Part shown: positions 1-6,433 of the stretch, piece after piece | How positions within the stretch are numbered: the first letter of the stretch is position 1 | Layout of the letters: the number at the start of each line of letters is the position of its first letter | Made by a program: the position numbers and the translations under genes | DNA from: Microcystis sp. T1-4 | Lineage (GTDB): Bacteria; Cyanobacteriota; Cyanobacteriia; Cyanobacteriales; Microcystaceae | Direction of reading: 5' to 3' | Assembly (NCBI RefSeq): GCF_000297435.1 | Contig: NZ_CAIP01000240.1 | Coordinates: 1 to 8,511 of the forward strand | Length of the DNA: 8,511 nt | Notes under the pieces: generated by a model | What the model saw: the letters and a program-made list of their open reading frames with translations, nothing else | What the model was told of the DNA's origin: nothing | Database searches by the model: none

Positions 1-768
1 GCCGAAAACTTCTCCGATGATCTAGCCACTTGGTTATTGGGTTCTCCCCTCCCCTTAACCGTCCTCGACCCGACGGAATTACAATTAGACCCCATTCGTG
101 CCGATTCCCTGATTTTTTTGCAGTCAGAGGAATTAATTCTTCATACCGAGTTTCAAACCGACCCCGACTCCAAAATTCCCTTCCGAATGCTCGATTATCG
201 CATTCGCGTCTATCGTCGTCATCCCCAAAAACAAATGCGTCAAGTGGTAATTTATCTGCGACGCAGTGATTCCCCCCTAGTGCAAGAAAATACTTTCCGT
301 CTGGGGGAAACCTTTCATTCCTTCCAAGTCATCCGTCTTTGGGAAGAAAATACACCACAATTTTTCCATCATCCCGGTTTATTACCCTTTGCCATCCTCA
401 GCAATACCGATGATCCCGAACAGGTGTTAAGTCTGGTGTCCCGTTCTCTAGAAACTATCCCCGAAAAACAGGTGCAAAGCAATCTCGCTGCCGCTACCAG
501 TATTCTCGCCGGGTTAGTATTAAATCGAGAGACGATTAAAAAAATCCTTCGGAGTGACATTATGAGAGAATCTGTCATCTATCAAGATATTTTAGAGGAA
601 GGCGAGGAAAAAGGACTAAAAAAAGGCTTGCAAGCGGGTAAAGAGGAAAAAGCTCGACAAATTGCCCTAAAAATGCTATCTGCTGGGGTTCCTATCTCAG
701 AAATCGCCCGATTTACCGATTTATCCCCCGACGTGATCGAGGAATTACAAAGACAGCAGCACAATTAA
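1..768 (+). CDS. Rpn-family PD-(D/E)XK nuclease-like protein, 5'-truncated by the window edge
   Basis: The frame is open from base 1 to a TAA at 766-768, giving 255 visible residues. The true start lies upstream, because sensible sequence (ENFSDDLATWLLGS) precedes the first internal ATG at 37. The visible part fits the recombination-promoting nuclease/putative transposase (Rpn, DUF4351-like) family that is abundant in cyanobacteria. A PD-(D/E)XK-type core is visible as RADSLIFL (Asp35 of the visible part) followed by a strand ending in HTEFQ (Glu50-x-Gln52). The C-terminal third is charged and helical (EEGEEKGLKKGLQAGKEEKA), followed by a small helix-turn-helix-like tail (ALKMLSAGVPISEIARFTDL), both typical of the family. 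Relatives in E. coli are DNA endonucleases that raise recombination; activity here is inferred only from the family. It converges with the aminotransferase region. Confidence 0.82.
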   Translation, partial: AENFSDDLATWLLGSPLPLTVLDPTELQLDPIRADSLIFLQSEELILHTEFQTDPDSKIPFRMLDYRIRVYRRHPQKQMRQVVIYLRRSDSPLVQENTFRLGETFHSFQVIRLWEENTPQFFHHPGLLPFAILSNTDDPEQVLSLVSRSLETIPEKQVQSNLAAATSILAGLVLNRETIKKILRSDIMRESVIYQDILEEGEEKGLKKGLQAGKEEKARQIALKMLSAGVPISEIARFTDLSPDVIEELQRQQHN

Positions 769-773
769 AGCTT

Positions 774-837
774 TTAACCGCAAAGGGTGGCGAATTGGCA
801 AAATTTTGGCTCATCCCCCCACCCCAAGCGCGGTTAA
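774..837. terminator. Nested inverted repeat between convergent genes, possible bidirectional terminator
   Basis: TTAACCGC at 774-781 pairs exactly with GCGGTTAA at 830-837. Inside it, GGGTGG at 785-790 pairs with CCACCC at 819-824, and CAAAATTTTG near the centre is itself a palindrome. The structure sits between the stop of the + strand Rpn gene (768) and the end of the - strand PEP-CTERM remnant (834). There is no clear T-run, so the terminator role is an inference from position and symmetry. Confidence 0.35.
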
Positions 838-1022
838 CGACGTTTAGCGAGGCGACACACCACTAAACCGCTCCCTAGTATGCCTAGTCCGATAATACTA
901 GAAAGTTTGGGAGTGGACACATTACCAATATCACCCGGAATATCAGCAGCAACAAGGCGAAAGTTATCGATTGCAGCATAACCACTGCTGAGAATATCGG
1001 TTTTATCCCAAAAAAGCCCCAA
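834..1022 (-). pseudogene. Remnant: C-terminal tail of a PEP-CTERM sorting protein
   Basis: This - strand frame, ending in TAA at 834-836, reads GYAAIDNFRLVAADIPGD, then STPKLSSIIGLGILGSG, a hydrophobic stretch, and finally CRLAKRR. This is the layout of a PEP-CTERM exosortase substrate tail: end of a beta-rich domain (AIDNFRLV), sorting motif, one membrane helix and a basic C-terminus. The usual Pro-Glu-Pro is degraded to Thr-Pro-Lys. No full gene can exist here: the frame runs upstream into the aminotransferase 3' end, overlaps it by 20 bp, and has no start region of its own. I read it as a fragment left by a rearrangement that fused the aminotransferase end to the tail of a lost gene. A short expressed peptide cannot be excluded. 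Confidence 0.6.
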
Positions 1023-2181
1023 TTTTCTCCACGGCAGCCTCTAGAATATCGGGATCGTGAACTAAGGCAAAACGCACATAACCCTCACCACCCTTACCAA
1101 AACCGGAACCGGGGGAAACAGCGACACCGGTTTGGGCCACCAATTGCCGACAAAAATCAACGGAATTACCCGGCCAACTGGGGGGAATTTTCGCCCAAAC
1201 GTACATAGTGGCGGCCGGAGTGGCAACTGGCCAACCGATGCGATTTAGGGCATTAATAAACACATCCCGGCGTTTTTGGAAGATAGCGACGGTTTCCTTG
1301 ACCGAATCTTGATTACCAGTTAAAGCGGCAATTGCACCGTTGAGTATGCCCAAATACTGATTAAAATCAACCATGGCTTTAATCTGTCGCAAAGCCATAA
1401 TTAACTGCGGGTTGCCAATGGCGAAACCGATGCGAAAACCGCCCATATTATACGACTTGGAAAAGGTAAAAAACTCGATCGAATTAGTTTTAGCTCGATC
1501 GGCCTGTAAAATTGACGGGGGGGGCGATGTTCCCGCAAAAAAGATGTCTAGATAGGGAAAATCGTGGATTAAAACTAAATTATGCTGACGGCAAAAATCA
1601 ACCGCTTTTTGGAAAAATGCCAAAGGTGCGATCGCTGTAGTGGGATTATGGGGATAACTCAAGACCATCAGCTTCGATTGTGCCAGCACTGCCTCAGGAA
1701 TGTCCTCTAAAACCGGCAGAAAGTCATTTTTTGCCAAAATTGGCATTCCGTAGATTTGACCGCCAGCAAGGGCAACACCGCCCAAATGGGAGGGATAACC
1801 CGGATCGAGGAGCAGGGCAAAATCCCCGGGGTTGAGAAGGGCCAAAGGTAGATGGGCCGTGCCTTCCTGAGAACCAATTAGGGGTAAAACCTCCGTTTCT
1901 GGATCGATGGGAACACCAAAGCGATCGCTATACCAGTTAGCGGCAGTTATTCGGAAGTCTCTGGTCCCATTATGGAGTAAATAGCCGTGGGTGTGAGGAT
2001 CGTGGAGAGATCGCTCTATAGCATCGATAACATGGGGAGCAGCCCCAAGATCGGAGGAACCGAGCGAAAGATCGATAATGATATTACCCGCTTCTCTACT
2101 GGCAGCTTTTGCCCGATCCATATCGGCAAAAACGTTGGATTGGAGTGCCTGTAAGCGGTGTGCTAGGGTTAAGTTATTCAT
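1003..2181 (-). CDS. PLP-dependent class I/II aminotransferase
   Basis: This is a 392-residue fold-type I aminotransferase that would move an amino group between an amino acid and a 2-oxo acid in the cytoplasm. Counting from the ATG at 2181, the motifs appear in order: GSQEG, the phosphate-side turn, near 103-107; YPHNPT with the conserved Asn179; HDFPY with Asp207, which binds the pyridine nitrogen, and Tyr210; SKSYNMGGFRIGF with the PLP lysine Lys242 and Arg250; and a late YVRFAL arginine likely to bind substrate carboxylate. A GTG two codons earlier (2187) is possible. I prefer the ATG because an AGGT sequence lies about ten bases ahead of it but only about four ahead of the GTG. The gene begins 16 bp behind the thioredoxin stop, so the two are probably co-transcribed. 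Substrate is not resolved; aspartate- or LL-diaminopimelate-type enzymes share this layout. Confidence 0.9.
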   Translation of the reverse strand: MNNLTLAHRLQALQSNVFADMDRAKAASREAGNIIIDLSLGSSDLGAAPHVIDAIERSLHDPHTHGYLLHNGTRDFRITAANWYSDRFGVPIDPETEVLPLIGSQEGTAHLPLALLNPGDFALLLDPGYPSHLGGVALAGGQIYGMPILAKNDFLPVLEDIPEAVLAQSKLMVLSYPHNPTTAIAPLAFFQKAVDFCRQHNLVLIHDFPYLDIFFAGTSPPPSILQADRAKTNSIEFFTFSKSYNMGGFRIGFAIGNPQLIMALRQIKAMVDFNQYLGILNGAIAALTGNQDSVKETVAIFQKRRDVFINALNRIGWPVATPAATMYVWAKIPPSWPGNSVDFCRQLVAQTGVAVSPGSGFGKGGEGYVRFALVHDPDILEAAVEKIGAFLG

Positions 2182-2197
2182 AACCACAGATACCTAA

Positions 2198-2524
2198 TTA
2201 GCTGACATAGGTATCGATAAAAGATTGTAATTGTTGTTTGCCGATCGCCCCTTCATGAGTGGCAATAATTTCGTTATCTTTAAAGATGCGTAAAGCAGGA
2301 ACACCTTTCACATCACATTTAGCCACCGAGTTGGGGTTAGGGTCCACCTCTAGTTTAACTACTTTTAGCCGTTCGCCGTAGGTGTTGGCCACCCAATCGA
2401 TCGAGGGGGATACCAAACGACACGGACCGCACCAACTCGCCCAAAAATAGACTAAAACGGGTTTTTCGACCTCAAAAACCTCTTGGTCAAACTTCTGATC
2501 GCTAATGACAGTTACGCTACTCAC
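2198..2524 (-). CDS. Thioredoxin (single domain, WCGPC), GTG start
   Basis: A 108-residue thioredoxin that reduces disulfides in client proteins through the cysteine pair in WCGPC (Cys32 and Cys35, in FWASWCGPCRL). The cis-proline lies in GVPAL (Pro76). An extra cysteine is present at position 70. The wording (VYFWASWCGPCRL, LEVDPNP, HEGAI) resembles the x-type thioredoxin of cyanobacteria, recalled from memory and not checked. The open frame reaches back to 2599, but I place the start at the GTG at 2524. It has a strong TGAGGA ribosome site about nine bases ahead and gives the normal family length, whereas the upstream extension (EVDNCRKLPRTPMM) looks like untranslated leader. It lies between the ABC permease and the aminotransferase on the same strand, so a shared transcript is likely. 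Confidence 0.93.
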   Translation of the reverse strand: MSSVTVISDQKFDQEVFEVEKPVLVYFWASWCGPCRLVSPSIDWVANTYGERLKVVKLEVDPNPNSVAKCDVKGVPALRIFKDNEIIATHEGAIGKQQLQSFIDTYVS

Positions 2525-2605
2525 AGTATTTATTTCCTCACCATCGTTACTGATCATCATAGGGGTTCTGGGTAATTTTCGGCAATTATCCACTTCCACA
2601 ATTCC

Positions 2606-3484
2606 TTAAACATGAGGATCGAAGACATCGCGTAAACCATCACCGATAAAATTAATACTTAACACTGTGATCACGATAGCCAGAGCCGGAAAAATGACCA
2701 AGTGGGGGGCAGTTGTCAAGTAATCTTTAGCTTTAAATAACATTTGTCCCCAAGTCGGCACATCGGGGGGGAAACCCAAACCCAAAAAACTCAGGGTTGA
2801 CTCGGTAATAATCGCATTACCCACCGCTAAAGTAGCCGCCACGATGATCATTCCCAAAACATTAGGCAATAAATGCACCCAGATTAAACGGAAAGGAGTG
2901 GCCCCCAAAGCAATCGCAGCCGAGACAAACTCCATCTCTCGTAATTTTAAAAAATTTCCCCGCACCAATCGGGCCACCGACATCCAATTTAAACCCCCGA
3001 TTACTAAAACCACGAGGATAAAAATACCCGTTTCCGGTCCGGCGATTTTTTTGATGCTATCGCGAAATAGATAGACAATCAGTAAAAGTAGGGGCAATTG
3101 GGGCAAAGATAGGAATAAATCCGTTAATCGCATCAATAAGCCATCGATTGCGCCCCCGTAAAACCCGGAAATAGCCCCGATCGCTGTCCCTAGAATAATC
3201 GCAACTATCATAGCAGCAATCCCCACCGCTAGGGAAATTCGACCCCCCACCAAAATCCTCGCCAATTGATCCTGGCCCAGATCGTTAGTGCCGAAAAGAT
3301 GTTTTAAACTAGGGGGAGCAGTGGTTTGACTAAAATCAATGGTATCGATGGGGACCCGATAAAAAATCGGACCGAATAGGACGGCAAGAATAATTATAAT
3401 TAATGCGATCGCTCCTATTACTGCCAGGGGATCTCGGTAAAAACGTCGCCAAGTATCGATAATTGCAGAAGACAGGGGAGACAT
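2606..3484 (-). CDS. ABC transporter permease, OppC/DppC family
   Basis: A 292-residue inner-membrane subunit of a peptide/nickel-type ABC importer. After a short cytoplasmic start (DTWRRFYRDPLAV) comes the first membrane helix at about 21-41, a periplasmic loop containing the family signature HLFGTNDLGQDQLARIL (62-78), then helices at about 84-107 and 130-140 and further ones to the end. The cytoplasmic EAA loop that contacts the ATPase is visible at about 184-207 (EFVSAAIALGATPFRL, then LLPN). The length matches OppC-type proteins. No partner OppB permease, ATPase or binding protein is in this window. That is common in cyanobacteria, where these subunits are scattered, so the substrate is unknown. 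It starts at ATG 3484 with no strong ribosome site and is divergent from the vapBC pair. Confidence 0.92.
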   Translation of the reverse strand: MSPLSSAIIDTWRRFYRDPLAVIGAIALIIIILAVLFGPIFYRVPIDTIDFSQTTAPPSLKHLFGTNDLGQDQLARILVGGRISLAVGIAAMIVAIILGTAIGAISGFYGGAIDGLLMRLTDLFLSLPQLPLLLLIVYLFRDSIKKIAGPETGIFILVVLVIGGLNWMSVARLVRGNFLKLREMEFVSAAIALGATPFRLIWVHLLPNVLGMIIVAATLAVGNAIITESTLSFLGLGFPPDVPTWGQMLFKAKDYLTTAPHLVIFPALAIVITVLSINFIGDGLRDVFDPHV

Positions 3485-3625
3485 AAGCTGTTAAGTGTTT
3501 AAATTACTTTTTGAGACGAGGCACTCTTGCATTAGGGGAGATTCCGCTAATCTAAGAATAAACGGTTTAAATGAGTCTTTTTAGTCTGCTGTATTTTAGG
3601 TAAAATCTCAAGATGAGTCCCTTTA

Positions 3626-3654
3626 TTGAAGGAACCGTTGTGTTATAGTATAAC
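3626..3654 (+). promoter_or_regulatory. Likely sigma-70-type promoter of the vapBC pair
   Basis: TTGAAG (3626-3631) and TATAAC (3649-3654) are separated by 17 bases. They match TTGACA at 4 of 6 positions and TATAAT at 5 of 6. Transcription would begin near 3661, about 22 bases ahead of the ATG at 3683. This argues against a longer protein starting at the TTG at 3626, which would lie in the -35 box. Confidence 0.5.
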
Positions 3655-3682
3655 TCAAGTTCAGAAAATAGAGAGTAAAACT

Positions 3683-3916
3683 ATGACTGTTAAAGAACTT
3701 ATTCAAACAGCAATTGATAATTTACCTGAAGAACAACTAGATGAACTTTATCAATTAATTAAAAATTTCACCGCCAGCAAAAACAACTTATTAGAAGAAA
3801 AACCATCCTTATTCAAACGTCATTTTCCAGTTGAGAATATGGTGGGTAAAGCTAAAATACTAGGTGATATGGTCAGTCCTATTGTAGATGAAGAAGATTG
3901 GGAATGTCTGAAGTAA
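3683..3916 (+). CDS. VapB-like antitoxin (DUF2281-type)
   Basis: A 77-residue acidic protein starting MTVKELIQTAIDNLPEEQLDELYQLIKNF, a helical N-terminal segment common in cyanobacterial antitoxins paired with PIN toxins. The C-terminal half (LFKRHFP through DEEDWECLK) is the likely toxin-wrapping tail. I chose the ATG at 3683 because GAGAG lies ahead of it and a promoter lies just upstream. A frame extension to a TTG at 3626 would run through the promoter. The stop overlaps the start of the PIN gene by 13 bp, the tight coupling usual for these pairs. It would neutralise VapC and probably repress its own promoter; both are inferred from the family. Confidence 0.8.
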   Translation: MTVKELIQTAIDNLPEEQLDELYQLIKNFTASKNNLLEEKPSLFKRHFPVENMVGKAKILGDMVSPIVDEEDWECLK

Positions 3917-4314
3917 TTGTGCTTGATACTCATATTTGGTTGTGGTTAATAAATGGCAATTTTGACAGATTTCCCGAGCATTGGCTAGAAAAATTTGAGT
4001 TAGCAGAATCTCTCGGAGTTTCCCCCATTTCTTGCTATGAAATAGCCCTTGCTAACCAACGGGGGAGATTAGAATTAAGTTATCCCCTTCAAGAGTGGAT
4101 TCAACAAGCTTTAACAGTAGCTAAAATAGATATATTTTCAATTACCCCCGAAATTGCCATTAGAGCCGTTAATTTATCTCCCATTCACAAAGATCCTTTT
4201 GACCGTATTATTATGGCTACAGCCCTAGCATACGGGGCAAAACTGGCTAGTATTGATAACTTATTTTCTAAATATGTTGAAATCAAAGATCATCTCATGG
4301 AGAGAGGGAAATAG
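3904..4314 (+). CDS. vapC: VapC-type PIN-domain ribonuclease toxin
   Basis: A 136-residue PIN-domain protein. The acidic metal-binding residues expected of a VapC nuclease are all present: Asp8 in VLDTHIWLW, Glu46 in SCYEIA, Asp100 in HKDPFDRIIMATAL (with Asp97 nearby) and Asp118 in ASIDNLF. The family cleaves RNA, often tRNA or rRNA, when released from its antitoxin. The start is the ATG at 3904, with purine-rich GAAGAAGATTGGGA just upstream inside the end of the antitoxin gene. A TTG two codons earlier is less likely. The gene looks intact, so this is the one pair on the + strand in the window with both partners whole. Confidence 0.9.
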   Translation: MSEVIVLDTHIWLWLINGNFDRFPEHWLEKFELAESLGVSPISCYEIALANQRGRLELSYPLQEWIQQALTVAKIDIFSITPEIAIRAVNLSPIHKDPFDRIIMATALAYGAKLASIDNLFSKYVEIKDHLMERGK

Positions 4315-4341
4315 TGATAAGTAAGAGGACAAAATCAACAG

Positions 4342-5421
4342 ATGATTAAAATTTACACGGAAATCGAAGGGGGGCAAAATTGGTTAGAGCGCCATCAAAA
4401 ATCTTCTCCGATATTTGCCCTAGTTTTGGGGTTTACCGAGACGGGATTAATCCCCGGAATCTCCACCGCCGGTGCTACCCCGGAAGATAGAAAATACACT
4501 GCGATCGCCGATGCCGAATTTATCGTTAAAGGAGTTTCACCCCATCCCCGTTATCCCTTACCCCCCCTAACGGTGGGAGCCTCCCCTGCCTATATTACCC
4601 GCGCCGTGGTGGAAAAATTAGCCATTCCCGTCCGGGTTTTTAACGCCGGTTTACCCTTGCCCCCGGCCGTCGATTATATCGAACTGGGGGGACAACCGGC
4701 CCGTTGTCTCTCCACCGGCCGCGCCCTAGATTTCGACATAGTAAAACACCTGTTCGCCCAAGGACTAACCTGGGGAGAAAAATTAGCCCGGGAGTCTAGT
4801 TATCTAATTATCGGCGAGTGTGTGGTCGGTGGCACCACCACCGCCCTCGCCATCCTAACTGGATTGGGTTATCGAGCCAACGGTAAAGTTAACAGTAGCC
4901 ATCCCCAGTGCAATCATGCTCAGAAACAGGCAATAGTTGAGCAGGGATTAGCCCGAAAAGAAATTTTTGATCCTTTTGAGGTAATCGCCGCCCTAGGCGA
5001 TCCTCAGCAGATTTTCGTCGCTGGCATGGCCATCGCCGCCAGTGGGCAGGGTGGGGTACTCCTCGCCGGAGGAACCCAAATGTTAGCCGTTTCTGCCCTA
5101 ATTAAAGCTCTAGTGGCTAAATATGCCTATCCCGTTAACTGGGAAAATATCATCGTCGGCACAACTCGCTGGGTAGCGGAAGATAAAACGGGGGATACGG
5201 TGGGATTAGCCCGAATGATCGGAAAAGTGCCTTTATTAGCCACACAATTAAACTTTTCCGCCTCTAAATACCCGGTTTTGCAGGCTTATGAACAAGGTTT
5301 CGTCAAGGAAGGAGTCGGTGCGGGGGGATGTGCGATCGCCGCTTATCTGTACCAGAATTGGACTAATCAAGATTTGCTCAAAGCGATCGAAAATTTAATC
5401 GGGTTTCAACTAAACTGTTGA
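4342..5421 (+). CDS. cobT: CobT-like nicotinate-nucleotide:base phosphoribosyltransferase (TIGR00303 type)
   Basis: A 359-residue protein of the cyanobacterial/archaeal branch of the CobT family. The reaction transfers phosphoribose from nicotinate mononucleotide to the lower-ligand base, giving the alpha-ribotide used to complete the nucleotide loop of cobamides. Cyanobacteria usually make pseudocobalamin, with adenine as the base. Visible landmarks are GECVVGGTTTALAIL (Glu159), which resembles the active-site GE(M)G-NTT segment of CobT, a glycine-rich LLAGGTQMLA at about 240-249, and VKEGVGAGG with Glu323 in the place of the general-base glutamate. The ATG at 4342 has AGAGGA about a dozen bases ahead. 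It begins 27 bp behind vapC on the same strand and may be read from the same transcript. No other cobalamin gene is present. Confidence 0.87.
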   Translation: MIKIYTEIEGGQNWLERHQKSSPIFALVLGFTETGLIPGISTAGATPEDRKYTAIADAEFIVKGVSPHPRYPLPPLTVGASPAYITRAVVEKLAIPVRVFNAGLPLPPAVDYIELGGQPARCLSTGRALDFDIVKHLFAQGLTWGEKLARESSYLIIGECVVGGTTTALAILTGLGYRANGKVNSSHPQCNHAQKQAIVEQGLARKEIFDPFEVIAALGDPQQIFVAGMAIAASGQGGVLLAGGTQMLAVSALIKALVAKYAYPVNWENIIVGTTRWVAEDKTGDTVGLARMIGKVPLLATQLNFSASKYPVLQAYEQGFVKEGVGAGGCAIAAYLYQNWTNQDLLKAIENLIGFQLNC

Positions 5422-5430
5422 CTATCTATT

Positions 5431-5526
5431 TGGGCATCACCTATCGCTGAAACCCTAGATTTTTTATCCGAATGCTTCGCCCCTACCCCTGAACAATAAC
5501 CTATCGCTGAAATCCTAGATTTTCTA
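5431..5526. repeat. Degraded REP pair (R1) plus a partial extra copy of its inner segment
   Basis: CCGAATGCTTCGCCCCTAC at 5468-5486 is the 19-bp REP unit with its GTAG head on the - strand. The sequence before it (ATTTGGGCAT, then CTATCGCTGAAACC) matches the inner part and left end of the complete REP pairs at 8249-8320 and 8387-8458. The left GTAG head itself has been lost. A second copy of the inner segment (CTATCGCTGAAATCCTAGAT) follows about 59 bp later. The element fills the gap between cobT and the DUF433 gene, where I see no other gene. Confidence 0.75.
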
Positions 5527-5539
5527 ATCAGAGAAAGTT

Positions 5540-5833
5540 ATGTTAACAGAGATCAATATTGGGACTTTTATAAAAAGCGATCCCAAAATTCATGGGGGTT
5601 GTCCTATTATTGCGGGAACTGCTGTTACTGTACGAAGAATAGTGATCTGGTATAAGTTAGGATATAGTCCTGAAGAAATTGCCGATGAAATCCCTCATCT
5701 TTCTTTGGCACAGGTTTATGATGCTTTGACCTACTATCATACTAACAAAGAAACAATAGAAGCAGAAATTATAGCCGAAGCCGCCGAAGCAGATCGCATT
5801 GAAGCATTACATTATTCTTCTTCTTATGAGTAG
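5540..5833 (+). CDS. DUF433 antitoxin, copy A
   Basis: A 97-residue DUF433 protein (KIHGGCPIIAGTAVTVRRIV, then YKLGYSPEEIADEIPHLSLAQVYDALTYYH), a small winged-helix-like domain. In bacteria it is usually encoded just ahead of a DUF5615 PIN-like (Mut7-C) toxin and serves as the antitoxin. The ATG at 5540 has AGAAAG just upstream. The stop overlaps the ATG of a truncated DUF5615 gene by the ATGAGTAG arrangement, so this copy still has the original operon junction. It is about 96% identical over 280 bp to copy B at 6669, with one amino-acid change in the shared part (Asp61 here, Ala there). Confidence 0.85.
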   Translation: MLTEINIGTFIKSDPKIHGGCPIIAGTAVTVRRIVIWYKLGYSPEEIADEIPHLSLAQVYDALTYYHTNKETIEAEIIAEAAEADRIEALHYSSSYE

Positions 5834-5882
5834 AATTGGCTTATATATGGATGAGGATTCTACAGCGTTCAAAATGATTTAG
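5826..5882 (+). pseudogene. Truncated DUF5615 PIN-like toxin, only the first 18 codons remain
   Basis: The ATG at 5826 overlaps the DUF433 stop. It opens MSRIGLYMDEDSTA, the characteristic start of DUF5615 toxins including the first metal-binding acidic cluster (MDED). The frame then leaves the family sequence (FKMI) and hits TAG at 5880-5882, where the 3' end of the oppositely oriented hicA gene begins. The rest of the nuclease, normally about 110 residues, is absent. It is too short to be toxic. Confidence 0.72.
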
Positions 5883-6066
5883 ATAATCCGGCTTGTTTCA
5901 AAACTGCATTGGCAGTATGGCGTGATTTAATAGTATTATCAACTACAAATCTTCTTTCTGTCAGAGGACTATACCAAATTTCATGATCTCCTTTACCTTG
6001 ACGTTCAAAATAACATCCAGCTGCTGAGAGCAGTTTTTTTAATGCAGGTGTTAAAGAAGTAGCCAT
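5869..6066 (-). CDS. hicA: HicA-type toxin paired with DUF1902 antitoxin
   Basis: A 65-residue HicA-like mRNA interferase, a small double-stranded-RNA-binding-like fold. The family core is visible: LKKLLSAAGCYFERQGKGDHEIWYSP with the catalytic histidine of the G-x-G-D-H segment (His28), and a final NAVLKQAGLSKSF helix. It starts at ATG 6066 directly behind the TAG of the upstream antitoxin with no gap, so translation is coupled. The frame is intact. Its 3' end abuts the truncated DUF5615 gene on the other strand, overlapping it by 14 bp. Confidence 0.83.
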   Translation of the reverse strand: MATSLTPALKKLLSAAGCYFERQGKGDHEIWYSPLTERRFVVDNTIKSRHTANAVLKQAGLSKSF

Positions 6067-6312
6067 CTAAACAGCGCACTCAATTGATTCTTGACGATGA
6101 CTAATTAGTTCAAAAGTTATCGGTGCTTGAGGTTCAAGAGTAATTAGATGATTGAGTTGTAATAATTCTGGAATCATCTGTCGTAATTTAGCTGTTAAAG
6201 CTTCGATGGTATCAGCTTCGGTGACTAATCCAGGAATATCTTCACTCTCTGCTACCCAAACTTGCGCCTCTCGATCCCAAAATGCTTCTACTTGGTACGG
6301 TTTTTGATTCAT
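6067..6312 (-). CDS. DUF1902 / HicB-like antitoxin
   Basis: An 81-residue protein matching the DUF1902 (HicB-like) pattern: YQVEAFWDREAQVWVAESED, then IPGLVTEADTIEALTAKL and IPELL. It forms a partially degraded RNase-H-like fold that binds the HicA toxin. The antitoxin is encoded first and the toxin immediately after, as is common for DUF1902-HicA pairs. A near-perfect promoter lies about 45 bases upstream. The gene has no DNA-binding tail that I can recognise after the core (ISHRQESIECAV), so self-repression is uncertain. Confidence 0.83.
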   Translation of the reverse strand: MNQKPYQVEAFWDREAQVWVAESEDIPGLVTEADTIEALTAKLRQMIPELLQLNHLITLEPQAPITFELISHRQESIECAV

Positions 6313-6358
6313 GATGATTTAGTTCAAGTGAGTAGAATTAGCTTATATATTAATCAAG

Positions 6359-6387
6359 ATTATACAGTGCGATCGCTTTTCTGACAA
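6359..6387 (-). promoter_or_regulatory. Near-consensus sigma-70 promoter for the DUF1902-hicA pair
   Basis: On the - strand TTGTCA (6382-6387, 5 of 6) and TATAAT (6359-6364, 6 of 6) are separated by exactly 17 bases. Transcription would start near 6352, some 40 bases ahead of the ATG at 6312. The spacer contains a HIP1 octamer (6369-6376). The -10 box lies inside the toxin remnant. In the other copy of that remnant the matching hexamer, read on the - strand, is TAGAAT. Confidence 0.6.
6369..6376. repeat. HIP1 octamer (one of seven in the window)
   Basis: GCGATCGC occurs at 1628, 1921, 3405, 4501, 5332, 6369 and 8053, far more often than chance would give. This is the highly iterated palindrome of many cyanobacterial genomes and supports that assignment. 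The copy listed here lies in the spacer of the DUF1902-hicA promoter. The copy at 8053 lies inside the transposase gene, so that gene has been resident long enough, or came from a similar genome. Confidence 0.9.
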
Positions 6388-6433
6388 TCTTACCACCAAT
6401 CCCCAACTCTTGATGATTGCCGATGAATCGCTT

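Larger units (their letters stand above)
6328..6387 (+). pseudogene. Second remnant of the DUF5615 toxin 5' end
   Basis: From a GTG at 6328 this + strand segment reads VSRISLYINQDYTVRSLF and then stops. It aligns with the truncated toxin start at 5826 (MSRIGLYMDEDSTA). At the DNA level 6331-6369 matches 5829-5867 at 32 of 39 positions without gaps. The acidic metal site is lost (MDED has become INQD). It is the right-hand member of a direct repeat that brackets the DUF1902-hicA pair. Confidence 0.55.

Noticed and set aside
37..768. The ATG at 37 as the true start of the Rpn gene.
   Set aside because: Coding-like sequence continues in frame to base 1, and the N-terminal part of the nuclease domain would be missing; the gene is cut by the window edge.
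3626..3682. A 19-codon N-terminal extension of the VapB-like antitoxin from a TTG.
   Set aside because: It would start in the promoter -35 box; the ATG at 3683 has a better ribosome site and matches the family start.
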